From Dipylidium caninum (Eukaryota > Platyhelminthes > Cestoda > Cyclophyllidea > Dipylidiidae): a stretch of DNA of 64,000 bases. Positions 49,112 through 60,697 of this stretch are shown here, piece after piece; positions within the stretch are counted from its first letter, which is position 1, and each line of letters opens with the position of its first letter. Made by a program: the position numbers and the translations under genes. The stretch spans positions 186,001-250,000 of the forward strand of contig QEYB01001327.1 in the NCBI GenBank assembly GCA_017562135.1. The letters run 5' to 3'. The notes under the pieces are model-generated. The model ran no database searches and was not told the DNA's origin. It saw only the letters and a list, made by a program, of their open reading frames with translations.

Positions 49112-52100
49112 CTATTCTGGCTTACGAAGACGAATAAGTTTTCCTTTAATAAAATGAGGCTGTGTAGTTAAAACCAAATTGACAGTATTGGAGTTCCTAA
49201 ACACCACCCATGAGCCCGCGCCATTAACATGAGAATATTCGACGGGACCATAGTTGACAAAATAATCACGCAAAGTTGTATAACTCGTGCCTTCAGCCAG
49301 TCCCTCGACAATAAGCTTACGGGCATTAACGTTAGCAGCAGTAGAAATGTTAGCGATAACACCGCTAAAGAACAAAAAAGGTTGCAGAAGGAAGCTTCCC
49401 CCACAAATGCCATTCATCCAAATAAAAACCTACTCTGGTCCACTTTTTTCAGGTCTCTGAGTAATGAGTTTTAACCGCTGACCAGAGATATAATGTGGTT
49501 CAGCCTTCAAAGCTTGACAAAGCGCTTCAGATTTCTCAAAAATTATACAACAACATTGACCCAGAATTTGACACAGCACCACGCCCCCATATTTGGAAAA
49601 GTAGGACTTCAGAGCATCTTCGTTAATTAACTTCCCAAAACCCTCCACGTAGAGTTTACGCTGAGAAACATCCTCAGAGAATTGACTGTTTTCAGAACCT
49701 CTAAAATACATAAAGTGGATGGTTTTGAAAACAATATCTGAGTTTACGTTGATATAGGACTTCACAAACCCTTCTCATCTAAGTATTTCTATTTGCCTTT
49801 AAAGGTATTCAGGCTTTTAAATACAGCGCGATACTCATCCTGACCAAAACAACATAGATTACTAAGGTGGTGTCAACATACCTCCTGAATTCTAAATAAG
49901 TAGTATAATAACGACAGTTCACATGCTTAATTCTAATGACTATTTCTAGCCAAGTTTTTTGAGGATTGCACAAAAAGTATTTTCCATTGTGCGTTTAAGT
50001 AAGAGGTTGCACCGAAGAAACGATGAGTGTAAGATTTCTACTTTTGTAAATTTAACAATCTGAAGTGAAATGTAAAATCGTTAACAGCACTATGCACCAG
50101 GAGAAGACAAGAGGTCTCAAATGCTAATTACCGTCATGAAAGTAAAAAAAAGCGATTTGATTTTTGACACTCATTCTGCCATATTGATGCAGGACCATAG
50201 TACCCAAAGCCCTTAATTCTGACAAATCGTAGGACTGCCGAAAGGTACAAACGGTCCGGAGGGATTTAATCAAAAATTCTACAAACAATTCGCACTAAAA
50301 CCCATTAGAATGTCTAACTTGAGGCCTACAAGTTATCAGGAGGTCTTAGCGTTTCTAAATTCATATTAAAATTCCGGTGTCGATGCATCTTTCACAGTGA
50401 ACATTTTCATAAAAATGAAGACATTTATAAGATATTGGATGTCCAGAGCAGTAACAGTTTTCAATATGTGTAAATAAAAGATAGACTTCATAAAAACCTA
50501 GTTATCAATAAACACGACTACTAGATTTAAACTAAATTGATTCCCATGAGGACGTAAAAATATGGGCAGTTTCTCCCAGTAGTGACAAAAAACAAAATTG
50601 TGTAATGAAGTGCAACCGGTATCCACTGCAGGCTAACAATGAGTTCAAGAAAAAATGTGGAGAACATAAAACTTCTACGCGAATTTAAGTAAATTAATGA
50701 GTGTACTAGATCAAAGAGAGTTTGGGTGTGTGTGTGTCAGAAGGAAAGGAAAGCCTATTTAAGGCTAGTCAGGTCGCCAAAGGTAACTTTTGCAAAAAAT
50801 GGTCTTGAGGACATTATAATTTTATGATTACCAACAGGAGTGGAGGCGAATGATTTCGGTAGGAAATCAATGAGGACGGAGAAGTGATTTTCTCATGTCC
50901 AGAAGTTAAATATATGAACTAAGCTGAGTGTAAAATATGATACAAAGGGCACTACAAACGTTCCTCACGTGTGTAAAGCATCACAGTAAAGAATTCCATT
51001 CCAAAGCAGTCATAGGGTATAACATTTAAGGAACGTGTTGTTAGCAAAAGAGGCGTCAAAGAAGGCGCAACTAAAGCTTGCACTTGAGCACACAAATAGC
51101 AAGCAGTCCTGTATAAATATGCGGGTTAATTGACTACCATACAATAAAAGAAACACCTTAATCAGGGGAAATACCACTCCTAAGTTTCATTTCATAAAAC
51201 AAATACATTAGTGGCAAAAAACTTACAGTGGTCCCGGTTTGTTGGCACACTTTGAAGCCTGCTTCTCCGGTTCAGAAGATAGCACCTCCACCAAATTCTC
51301 GTCAACACTCAACCAGTGGGCCATAATAGCCAATTTAGCCGTTTCAGGTCGCTCGAAAACCACAACGGCATAACTTCTGTTAAACATAATTTCAACATCT
51401 TCTACCGGACCTAACACCGATAGAGCAGTCTTCAACGACTTCTCCGTCGTTATTTTCGAAATCCCGACCACATACACCACCTTCCTCCGCTCTTCACCCG
51501 CATCTGGAGCCACTGGCGACTTTACATCCTTTCCACTTTGATTCCCCGAAGTATTTCGCCTGCAAAGTTATCAAACATCGTTGTAGATTAATTTGTCATT
51601 CACAAAACGAGTTCCAGAACATTGTTCAACTGCTTCTTCCACATCAATGCTTCAGTCACATCGCGTACTTGCTTCCCCATTCTCCAACCACACTTCACGC
51701 ATACCCAGTTATCGTATTCAAACATCCTCTTTGTTGATCCTTGAAGGATCACTTTGTTACGTCTAATAGACTTCAGTAAAGCCATGACTTCGCTTCATAA
51801 CCACACATCCCACATCGCACACACTCACGTAACATTCAGTGATTTTAACCGTCACATCCCTTCAGCTTATTCAGCTTTCACGTAACACTCACGTGCATCT
51901 TCCTACTTACGACCATGCAAAGCACCATTCTCACAATGCGACAAGTATATTGAGCTTGACAGTCACACGTGACGTGTAGTCTGTCCAGCGCTTTTAACGA
52001 GAACAAAGAATTTGAGTAAGATTTCAGTGAAACTGTATGAACTCACACTTGAACAGGATGCACCGATTTGCCCGGCACGAAAGGCAATAATTCTACTTTC

Positions 52101-53215
52101 TTCCCGTCCACATCGAACCAGTGCGTTGAGATTGCCAATTTCGCCGTCTCGGGTTGTTCAAACGTCACCACGGCCAAACCCCTGTTGGGGGGGACACCAA
52201 CGTTCTTCACTGGGCCCAACTGTAATAGCGCTAACTTTAATGACAGTGCCGTCGTTTTCTGCGACAGACCGCCCACAAAAATCCTCGCGTTATTTTCACT
52301 TAACGACGAAACAGGCCGTGGATGGATTGCATTTGATTGTGATTGGGAACCTGTTCCTTTCACCTTAAAAGCGTTTGTAGGACCTTGGTTTTTCGCCATT
52401 GTTCGACTATAATGAAAACATGTACACCAAACCCTCTTCTACCTCTCGTCAGACTAAATTCGGTTTACTTACAATGCTCTATCTTCTTACGTGTTAAGGA
52501 AACACTGTCCAACGTACAATGCCACCAAATAATCTCTGACCCCACCTAACAGAAAGTCGTCAATCCTAATTTTCATTCAGCATTCTGCGAGGTGACCTTA
52601 GTTGGCTTGGCGTAGACCATGGTCAATCTGTGCTACCGGATGGTGTAACAATTTTATTTGTGTGCTCTTCGTCAACTCGTTCACTGCTGAAAACGCAGCA
52701 AGCACAGCCTGCCAACCCACAGACATGCCAACTACCACATTTCATTGCTCTGAATTCATTTAGTTTTGTTTGGGACAAGAGTTTAAATAAGCAGTTAGGG
52801 TAAACTAGTGTCCGTCACACTGTACGAAAGTTTTTTGTATTCAAGCATTGGGTATTGGAAAGGAAAAAAAACAATGGAAAACGCACTGTTTCTTAGGGAC
52901 AAACGCCTTGACTGAAACTTTAGCGCCGCAAATATTTTGCACGGGTAAGGAAAGAGCCTTGAGAACGGATTCTTCATCCTTAAAGGTGACATAACCTATA
53001 TGGCGATTTTGTGGGATAAAAGCGTTGGTAACAGGCCCATAACGAGAGAAATACGCCTTCAGTAGTACGGCAGTGACCCCCGACGGAACACCAGCAACGA
53101 AAATCTGCTTGGACGCAGGGGCACTCTCATTCACTGATAATTCATCAGAACTGCCTAAGGATAGGACGGACCTATAATGAGAAAAGTATGCCTTCAGCAT
53201 GGTGGTACTGGTCAT
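49112..53215 (-). CDS. uncharacterised five-RRM RNA-binding protein, intact copy
   Basis: Five exons join in frame with GT/AG borders and constant phase 2: 52887-53215, 52047-52406, 51227-51559, 49434-49700, 49112-49364 (TAG at 49112-49114), 513 codons from the ATG at 53213-53215. RRM-A (about residues 36-109) has KQIFVAGV and RHIGYVTF; RRM-B (151-226) ARIFVGGL and LAVVTF; RRM-C (256-326) KVVYVVGI and YAVVVF; RRM-D (355-423) RKLYVEGF with a cysteine-rich beta-3; RRM-E (445-510) RKLIVEGL and SWVVF. The beta-3 segments lack most of the canonical RNP1 aromatics, so binding may be of the PTB/hnRNP-L style or protein-directed. The true start is uncertain because an open frame with a split RRM precedes the ATG. 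I do not recognise an orthologue. Confidence 0.8.
50726..50737 (+). repeat. short GT repeat (second 31-kb copy)
   Basis: Six GT units at the position where the other two copies have eleven or twelve. The following TCTGTGGGG is replaced by TCAGAAGG. Confidence 0.75.
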
Positions 53216-53397
53216 CTACCGAATATCACCCACAAAAATGAGCTTGCGACACAGGAGTACCGAAATGTGCAGTCCCATTCGTTTAAAATGCATCAGTACA
53301 GCCGAAGGATAGTGTACTCGCCCTTGAAATTGCACTCTTTTTAACAAAATGTCACAGTATAGTTTACAAGTATCGCAAAATTTCTTCTCTTTCTCAT
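53216..53397 (-). CDS. exon with zinc-finger-like motif and RRM beta-1, ending in in-frame TAG
   Basis: After a ...CATTGCCAG acceptor the only open frame reads EKKFCDTCKLYCD, continues to HYPSAVLMHFKRMGLH and RKLIFVGDIR, and ends at TAG (53216-53218), directly abutting, in the same frame, the ATG of the RRM gene. The cysteine/histidine pattern weakly recalls a U1/matrin-type zinc finger. RKLIFVGDIR looks like an RRM beta-1, and the downstream MLKAYFSHYRSV looks like the matching alpha-1, so the stop lies inside an RRM. It may be the last exon of T1 or a 5' exon of the RRM gene; the phase from the exon at 53470-53540 does not fit as I read it. Confidence 0.45.
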
Positions 53398-53469
53398 CTG
53401 GCAATGTTTAAAATTAATAAACTAGGATTTCACAACTTTTTGGAACTTATAAGATAATACCCATTGTAC

Positions 53470-53540
53470 CTGCTCAGACTCCCGTCCTTTTCACATTGTT
53501 CTCCGCTTGTTGACGAGAGTTCTGAAGGCTCTTCGACCAT
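53470..53540 (-). CDS. short acidic linker exon, probably T1
   Basis: A 71-bp exon between GCCATTTAG and GTACAA reads VEEPSELSSTSGEQCEKDG then SLSR. It starts in phase 0 and ends in phase 2, exactly like the T2 exon at 60698-60789, and has a similar Ser/Pro/Glu composition; this supports homology and T1 continuing past its B-box. The intervening coiled-coil exons of T1 were not convincingly found; a frame at about 53.84-53.95k (LSQTSTQKALLVQTILEP) is a candidate. Confidence 0.4.
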
Positions 53541-54680
53541 CTAAATGGCAAGACCAAAGAGAGCCCTTTTCTCAAATGAGATCTCATTGTTAACTATAGA
53601 TCGCTTGGCAGGTCACTGCAAGTTATAAGCTCATTTCTCATTTGCGATAGCTCATCTAAGTCCTGTGAATAATAAAAAAATAACCTATACCTTTTAGTGA
53701 TGACTTAGGAATTACACTCGACGTCACTAGACAAAGTGTTTCATTTACCAACAAACAGATTTTGTGAATTTGCACTCAGTATTCCTCAATGGTGTTCGTT
53801 AAACTATAAACGTAGTGAAGGGAAGAGTTGAATACCTCCATACAACTAAGATAAGCATTTTTGGACATCGAAGCACAGACATCTTGGGGCTCCAGAATAG
53901 TCTGCACAAGTAACGCCTTCTGGGTAGAGGTTTGCGACAGCTTACTCCTTTCTCAGTACTGATTTGTTTCGTGTGATAGGCGATTTAAAGAAAAAAAGAG
54001 GCGTGGGCCAGATTCCTCTGGTTATTTTCAATGATACTCCATTGCGGTTAAGAAGTTTCAATTCAACATGAAGTATGAAGTGTGCAAATAAGTTTCAATT
54101 ACGCTTCAGAATCCTTTTATTCATGATTCAACAACTCTATTGGGATGTTTGACTTCCATGCAGGAAAGACGCAGTCCGACCGACAAGCGAATCGGATCCT
54201 AGTCCCCATTTAGTAGCATCATAAGAGGCCCAAGACTGCCAAAGTAAAGTCTAGCTACATGTGGGATGGTGGGGCCTTGAATGATTATTTGTTATCACTT
54301 CCTTAAACTATCTGAAACTGCTCCAAGGTTTGTTTCTCCATCAAAATAAGGAACCACTTCACAGATTCTATTATGATATAAAGCAATCTTTTTTTCCTCG
54401 CCTAGTTTATCTCAGTAATCTATAGGCCCAAACTGGCCATAAGATCAAAGCGTTCTTGACTCCACTGTTTAGGGACTTCTGACGAAACTATAAATAATCA
54501 CACAAATAACTTCTCAAATCCTAGTTGATAAACAGAGGCAGAATTCAATTCGCTAAGGTTCATGCGATTGTTTCGAAAAACTGAGTGTAACTAGTGCGAA
54601 AGGCCCTTGGTTTTAGCAGATTGAGAAAGGCGGTGGAATAAAAGTAGTGTGAGGGAGAGGTAATTGATTAATGAGCTTAC

Positions 54681-54975
54681 CTTAGACGAATGTAACTTCC
54701 AGCATTTCAGACAGACGGGTTCCTCGCAATGAAGACAATCGCGTAAACTGGGAGCGGGGATTTGACAAAGGGGGCAGACAGATATAAGGCTTCGACGTTC
54801 CTCCACAAGATGTTTATTAACCTGTGCCTCAAGCGCCGGGTTTGGTTCTGCTTGGGTCAGAGGATAGAGAGTATCGCAGTCAAAACACCGCACTTCTCTT
54901 TGATCGGGACGCGTTACGAGGCAGGGCTCCAAACAGAAAGAGTGCTCGCAAGGCAGGGTGTGTGGAGAAAGTAGG
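54681..54975 (-). CDS. T1 RING/B-box exon, second 31-kb copy
   Basis: An intact 295-bp exon (one base plus 98 codons, ending in phase 0 at GTAAGC). It encodes the RING second half (LPCEHSFCLEPC, VRCFDC), a charged linker and a B-box-type site (CPLC, CLHC, CLKCWKLHSSK). It differs from the exon at 29419-29713 by a few substitutions (CDTLYPL against CDNFYPL). Likely role: TRIM-like E3 ligase or RNA-regulatory RBCC protein; function inferred from domains only. The first RING knuckle should be in an unseen upstream exon. Confidence 0.65.
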
Positions 54976-55251
54976 CTACAAAATTAGTTTATGCGAATGA
55001 ATCAAACGTTTCGCTGCAGCTACGCAAATGTGAACTGATCCACAAAACCTTTGATGATGAGACAGTTTACGGGATTGAATCGATGTCTTGGCTGTGAAAA
55101 AAAAGAGCCTCTGATCTAGATAATCGCATAAAACGCGAGTTCTCTGGTACCTGCTTTTATGGAAACTCGAAGTCAACTGCAGGAAATTAAATGGTAATTT
55201 GGTTGATACAGTTAATGTCATCATTTACACTTTAATTTGCGGTATCCAATG

Positions 55252-58200
55252 CTCCTTCAGTAGTTTCGACAGAACCTCTTACCGGAAGCCTACTTCTCAC
55301 GTAAAAGATATGCACTGAGACAGGACAACAAATACGGAAACTTAGCCTAATGATACCAGTTTGATATTAATATACCCAAGCGCAGTTATTATTAGACTCA
55401 TATCCCAAAAAAGTCAGTATATCTCAGACAGAGCATATAATACTTGGGATATCTTCAACTACACCGATATAACCAGGTAACTTAGGTATGAGAGAATGAT
55501 AAAAATGCTTCCCATACCTCCCGGCAACTCAAGACGGTAACGGATGCCGCACTAAACTGAAGTGAAAGGCGCCTATGTAGGCAATGTTTAGGAATAAGTA
55601 AGACATCAAACAGAATTTAGTATAGGCAGTAGGACAGCATTTAAGATTTTACTAAATAATGGCTTCATTCAGCTAGGACAGTTGATGAACATCCTACAGT
55701 GCGAGAAAATTGACTTTCCGCTTAGTTTTTAGATTAACTACAGTGAAACAGTTCTGAGCCACGGAATGAGCCCGGTAGAAGACAAAACAAGAGTTCAAAG
55801 AACAGTAACAGTGAATTTGTGCATGTCTTGGGATTAAACACAGTAAGGAAATTAAGGAAAAGTGAAATTGAACTTGCAATGTTGAATGTTAGATCACAAT
55901 CAAGGCGTGAACAACGCCGATCTACGGTGACTGCTAAACGTATTGTATGAACAGGCATCTTCTAATATTGACTGAAAATACACAAATATCTCCAGAAGCT
56001 GAATTACGGTAAAATAAGTAATTATGGACACGCCCAGTTATGAAGTTTAATCTGCTAAAAGAAAGTAAGACTTGCGGTACATCTTTCGAATCTCAGGTAC
56101 CTGACTTGGGGTTCCACGTTGATTTTGCCTCACTATCAGAAAAGGTTCAGCAAAAGCTTATCAGAGGAATATAAAGTTCAATTGATGCTATAATAAGTGT
56201 TGATATGCTCAAAGGCTTCTTGGGGATATTATTACATCCGCCTGTAAAAGAAAAATTTAATAAAGTCCCTCGTGGCGACCGTTGGGGGAAAGTGGGTTAG
56301 GGCACTCGAAGTAAATTCTAGATCAAGCCTCCTGGGGATAAGGGCAGAAAATCCACACTAAAAGTTCATTCCCTTGACAAAAACGAAAACCGGCGGTTTA
56401 AGTGAGGCCAAAACCTCACACAATTCACCGAGTGAATAAAGTTCCAGATAATAAATATATTTGTCACAAGTCGCAGTCTCCCCACTTGATGTTTACTGAA
56501 TTGTCTTCTAAGGAAAATCCGTAATATCGGTGCAGGAGGCTCGCTAACACACGCGGTAAAAGTTGTAAAAAGCGGTGAACAATACTTATTCCCACTAAAC
56601 TACTTTCATGCTATTTCATACAACGAAAACGAAACAGTAACTTTAGATAGCAATCCCCTCATCTACTTCTGAGCTCGAGCAAGGCTTCAGTCAAAATTGG
56701 ATTAAACACCGGGCGAACTCGAATCATATCAACGTATTATGGGGCAACAGAAAAATTGGTTTACTTCAATGAAGTCAAAAAACGTAATCGCCAAAAAATT
56801 CCCTTGCCTTCAATAATGCATTCCGATCAGTCAAAGTACAAAGTTACTGGCAACACAGTTACGCGAATTTCCTACTGGAAAAATTTGATAACATTGTTAC
56901 CGCCCCATAATTTGACAAGTGGATGGGAATCCATCTCAAAGCGGTAGAGCTTAGTCTCCTAGTAGACGACTAATCCTGTGAAAAGGGTATATGACTATTG
57001 TGTGTAAATTTAGTGTAGTCAACGCATGTGTCACCATCACTATCATGAAAAGAGAACTACTGAACCCAGTGATGAAAGTTCGAAGCTTTTGTGCTCTATG
57101 AAACAATATGACACTCAACATGGTTCTACGTACAAATACCCTATAAGGGTTCACCTCAGAATGAAGATATCTTGCACAGGAAACCCAAATTAACTACCCA
57201 TAAAGAACAAAAATTAATAAGGAAATAGTAACTAAAATACTATTAGGTTTAATGTACAATAAAAATGAACCAATCCTCGCCTCAACTGAATATCCACGTC
57301 ATAGTGTAGCCGCCAAACTCGTGCCAGTTATTTCCCGATGCTTTAGGGAAGGATACTTACTATTTCCCACATACGCCACATAACAGACCACCCGATTGCC
57401 CCGCCTCGAGAGGTTGCATGCAGAGACTCCGACTACGCGAAGTTAAGGCTACAAACAAGACCTCGAATGCCTCATTGGTTCCCCCAACTTGCGATTTTAT
57501 TGGTTAAAGGACAAACAAACCAAAATAATTGGTTGGCTACAGCACGCGCAGATGATTAAATGTCACTGTGGCTTAAGACAATCAATGCTTCAGTACGCAA
57601 GCACTGACAACGAGGACGTGCGATCAATCGTTCAGCCGACACAGAAAACACAATGAGAAATGTTTATTTAATGACATTTCCTACTTCTGTTCGATCTAAT
57701 CTGTGTGAAACACAACTAAAAGCCCTGGAATAATTCCGCTCATTGTATTGTGGGGCGAGAGGAAGACGATCAAAGATGCAGTTGTGCCGGTGGTAGAATC
57801 GAATCAAGACAGAAGTCTGGTTTTGGACACCCAAATTGAACAAGCAAACAGATGCTAATGGTAGCCATATTGATCAGAAAACAGTTTTTTGATGCGTTTA
57901 CATCCAAAACGCTTGTGTCGTGGATCTACACACACAGCAACCGAAATCATCCCTGCTTCAATCGTGAGAATGGGTGGCTGCCGACAACGGAAAAAATCAC
58001 GTTTAACGTTTAAGGCAAGTATCTACAATTAATTTTCCAGTTCATTTAGATGAATTTCAAAATTAATAATAGGCAAACTTTAATATCCCCGAGATTCCAT
58101 ACCGAGAAAGGTGTCGGACAGGCTGTAGGAAAATGAAAAACAGTAGCTTTATACCGTAACTACAATTGCTTTTATAAAAAGGCAACTACAGAACCGCGAG

Positions 58201-58690
58201 AGATTAGCCGGTTTTTAATGAGGTAATGAATGTAATCACGTATTATTTGAACGAAGAAAGAGGGGAACATAACTTCTTGACCGGCGTCCTTGCGGTTCTA
58301 CTTTGATCAGTTTTCCCTGAAAAGCGGCAAAAAATAACTAGGCTTCAAGAAACTTAATGAAAGCCTTCATTAGACGGTAGAGGACGGTTTAGTTAACTCG
58401 CATACATACTGTAAGCAAGCGTGACGACAAACACTCAGTTAACCAAAGGCGAAGTTTGATTTCTACGTGCTACATTCATTGAAGCATAATGAGATTAATG
58501 CGTTCGTGCAAGAACCATTTAGCTTGTTATGCAGCAAATCTTTAAGCATTGACAGTTAAGTCAAGCTCTGAGAGCTCAGAACTGGTAAATATAGGTAAGT
58601 AAGCCTCAAAACTAACGGCTGCTACTCCTACAGACAAAATGGATTGGAGAAACATTAATGCACGAAATCAACATTGAAGCAAATGTAGAA
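55252..58690. other. block C left part, second copy, no supported gene
   Basis: This is the counterpart of 29989-33393. The 56477-56950 and 57970-58530 stretches are almost identical to it. Other parts carry small deletions and substitutions that break the plus-strand frames seen in the first copy, which argues against those frames being genes. Confidence 0.45.
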
Positions 58691-59813
58691 TTACTGTATA
58701 AATCCATTTAAAGCCAAATTCGCGTAGGACTCCCAAGTCTGCCATGCCAGTTCAGAGGATTGTACCTCCACCATATTCTTATTACCAATCAACCAGTGGA
58801 CGGAAATAGCCAATTTAGCCACCACAACGACATAACTTCTATCGCGCAAAAATCCTGCCTCTTCCGCCCAATTCAACAGTGAAGGAAGTCTTCAAAGACC
58901 TCTTCGTCGTCCTTTTCAAAATAACAACTAAATAAGCACATTAATCTCCACTCATATCCGGAACCAATGACGACTGAGATGATAGCGACCGACTTTCGCA
59001 ACACGGCGTCTTCACCTTCGCGCCATTTTGAGACGTCAAAGTCTCTCATCCACAAATACGTCAAACATCGTTCCAGCGCAATTCCTATGCACAACATGAA
59101 TGCCTACTTGTCTTCCTACTCTCCTACCATCAGGGTATCGGCGTTAAATGCCACCACATACATATCTACCCGCATTCAGGATAGACTTAAAGCACAGTAC
59201 ACCACGGTGGTGATGCACACTCCCAATTGTCTGATCAAAGCCTTCTCTTTGCCGGCCGATAAAATCACCTTGTAAACCCCACCACACACTCCACATCACA
59301 ATCATCCACTCAACATTCATTCATTTTCCTCGCCACATCCCCTGCAGCTTATCCGGCTTGCACGTCACATTGAAGTGCATCTGCCCACTCACGACTGTTC
59401 AGAGCACCATTCGCATAATGCATTTTAATGAAGCTCGAATAAAACACACTTTTGAACAGGATGCGTCCATTTCTCCGGCACGAAATGGGGATAGTTCTAC
59501 TCTCTTCCCGTCCACATCGCACCAGTGTGTTGAGATTGCCAATTTCGCCGTCCTCGAGTTGTTCAAAACGTCACCACGGCAAAACCCCTGTTGGGAGGGC
59601 ATTAACTTTCTTCACCGGACCCAACTGTGATAGCGCTGATATTAAAGATTGTGTCGTCGATTTATACGATAGACCGCCCACAAAAAACCTTCGTGTCATT
59701 TTCCCTCAACGGCGAAGCAACTCGTGGCTGGGATGCAATTGGTTGAAATTGTGACCTCGTTCTCTTCACCTTGGAAGAGTTTGTAGTACCTTGGCTTTTC
59801 CGATATTCTTCGA
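58691..59813 (-). pseudogene. decayed RRM exons 3' of T2 (second copy)
   Basis: This is the counterpart of 33394-34508. The RRM-C relic (58691-58876) has one extra codon (VVVVAKLAISVHW). The RRM-B relic (about 59455-59813) is more broken than in the first copy: the N-terminal part (RENDTKVF) and the C-terminal part (TAKLAISTHWCDVDGK) fall in different frames because of small insertions. Confidence 0.65.
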
Positions 59814-60697
59814 CTATATTGAAAGCATGTAGACCAAACCCTCTTCTACCTCTCATCAGGTTAACTTAAGGTAAGTTATGCAACACCAGCTTCTTACGTT
59901 AAGTTACCAGCATATTTCTCTGAAGAAATTAGCTGTCAACTATTCCCTGACCCCACATCTAGAGGTCGTATTTGTAAGACAATAAACCATTAACTCTAAT
60001 TGTTATTCAACTTTCTCTGAGTTGACCCTAGGTTGGCTCGTCCTAGACCGTGGTCAATCTCTGCTGTCGGCTGTGATAATTTTACTCGTGTGCTATTCGT
60101 CAATTCGTCCTCTGCTGAAAATGCGGCAAGCACAACCTGCCAGACCACAAATATTCCAAGTGCCACAGTACTTTTTTAGCACAAATGCATTGAAACAAGC
60201 ACTAATTATAAATTGGTCTAACTGCGAAAATTGTATATTAACCATCTGGTCTCAGGTACATTTATTATAATGTGATTAAGTTAACGTCTAACGTCAATTA
60301 CAGCCGGGACTGTGCTATCCACACCACACACCACACCTGTAATTTGAATAATTGTGAATCAAGTAATTTAATTTTATAGAAGCAAATAATGAAGAAAGTA
60401 ACATGAAAGAGGCTACTTTTACGAAAGTAAGGGCTATAGGTTGACGGCAACCCATACAATGATTAGTGCGTCTAGCCCTTTGGAGCGCAAATAAGCCATA
60501 TCTTCCTGTGGTTTGTCATGACGATATAGTTACTGGAATGTTTTCATCATGTATCTTCATCTATTTTAAACCCGAATATTCTCATAAACTACACATTCCA
60601 GTGGCTCGTAAAATAATCTTGCAAGGGAGCGACTTACCAATTCCTGTTGGACTTCGATAACCAAATGTGCAACATTCAACACCCCTTCCCCACTCAC

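Larger units (their letters stand above)
49154..55251. repeat. 6.1-kb T1/RRM unit in second 31-kb copy
   Basis: This is the single-copy counterpart of 17767-23904 and 23905-29988. The RRM-B exon tract (about 52008-52368) and the T1 part (about 54290-55360) are almost identical to Bii, whereas the stretches between differ by several per cent. Confidence 0.8.

Noticed and set aside
51600..51785. Minus-strand frame with a CVKCGWRMGKQ motif between RRM-B and RRM-C exons
   Set aside because: RRM-B joins RRM-C directly in phase, so no exon is needed here, and the frame is not kept in the other copies. It could be an alternative exon, but nothing supports that.
52012..52412. Two overlapping plus-strand frames of about 115 codons, also at 26784-27184
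   Set aside because: They lie antisense to the conserved RRM-B exon, whose minus-strand frame has a clear RRM and correct splice phases. They are mirror frames.
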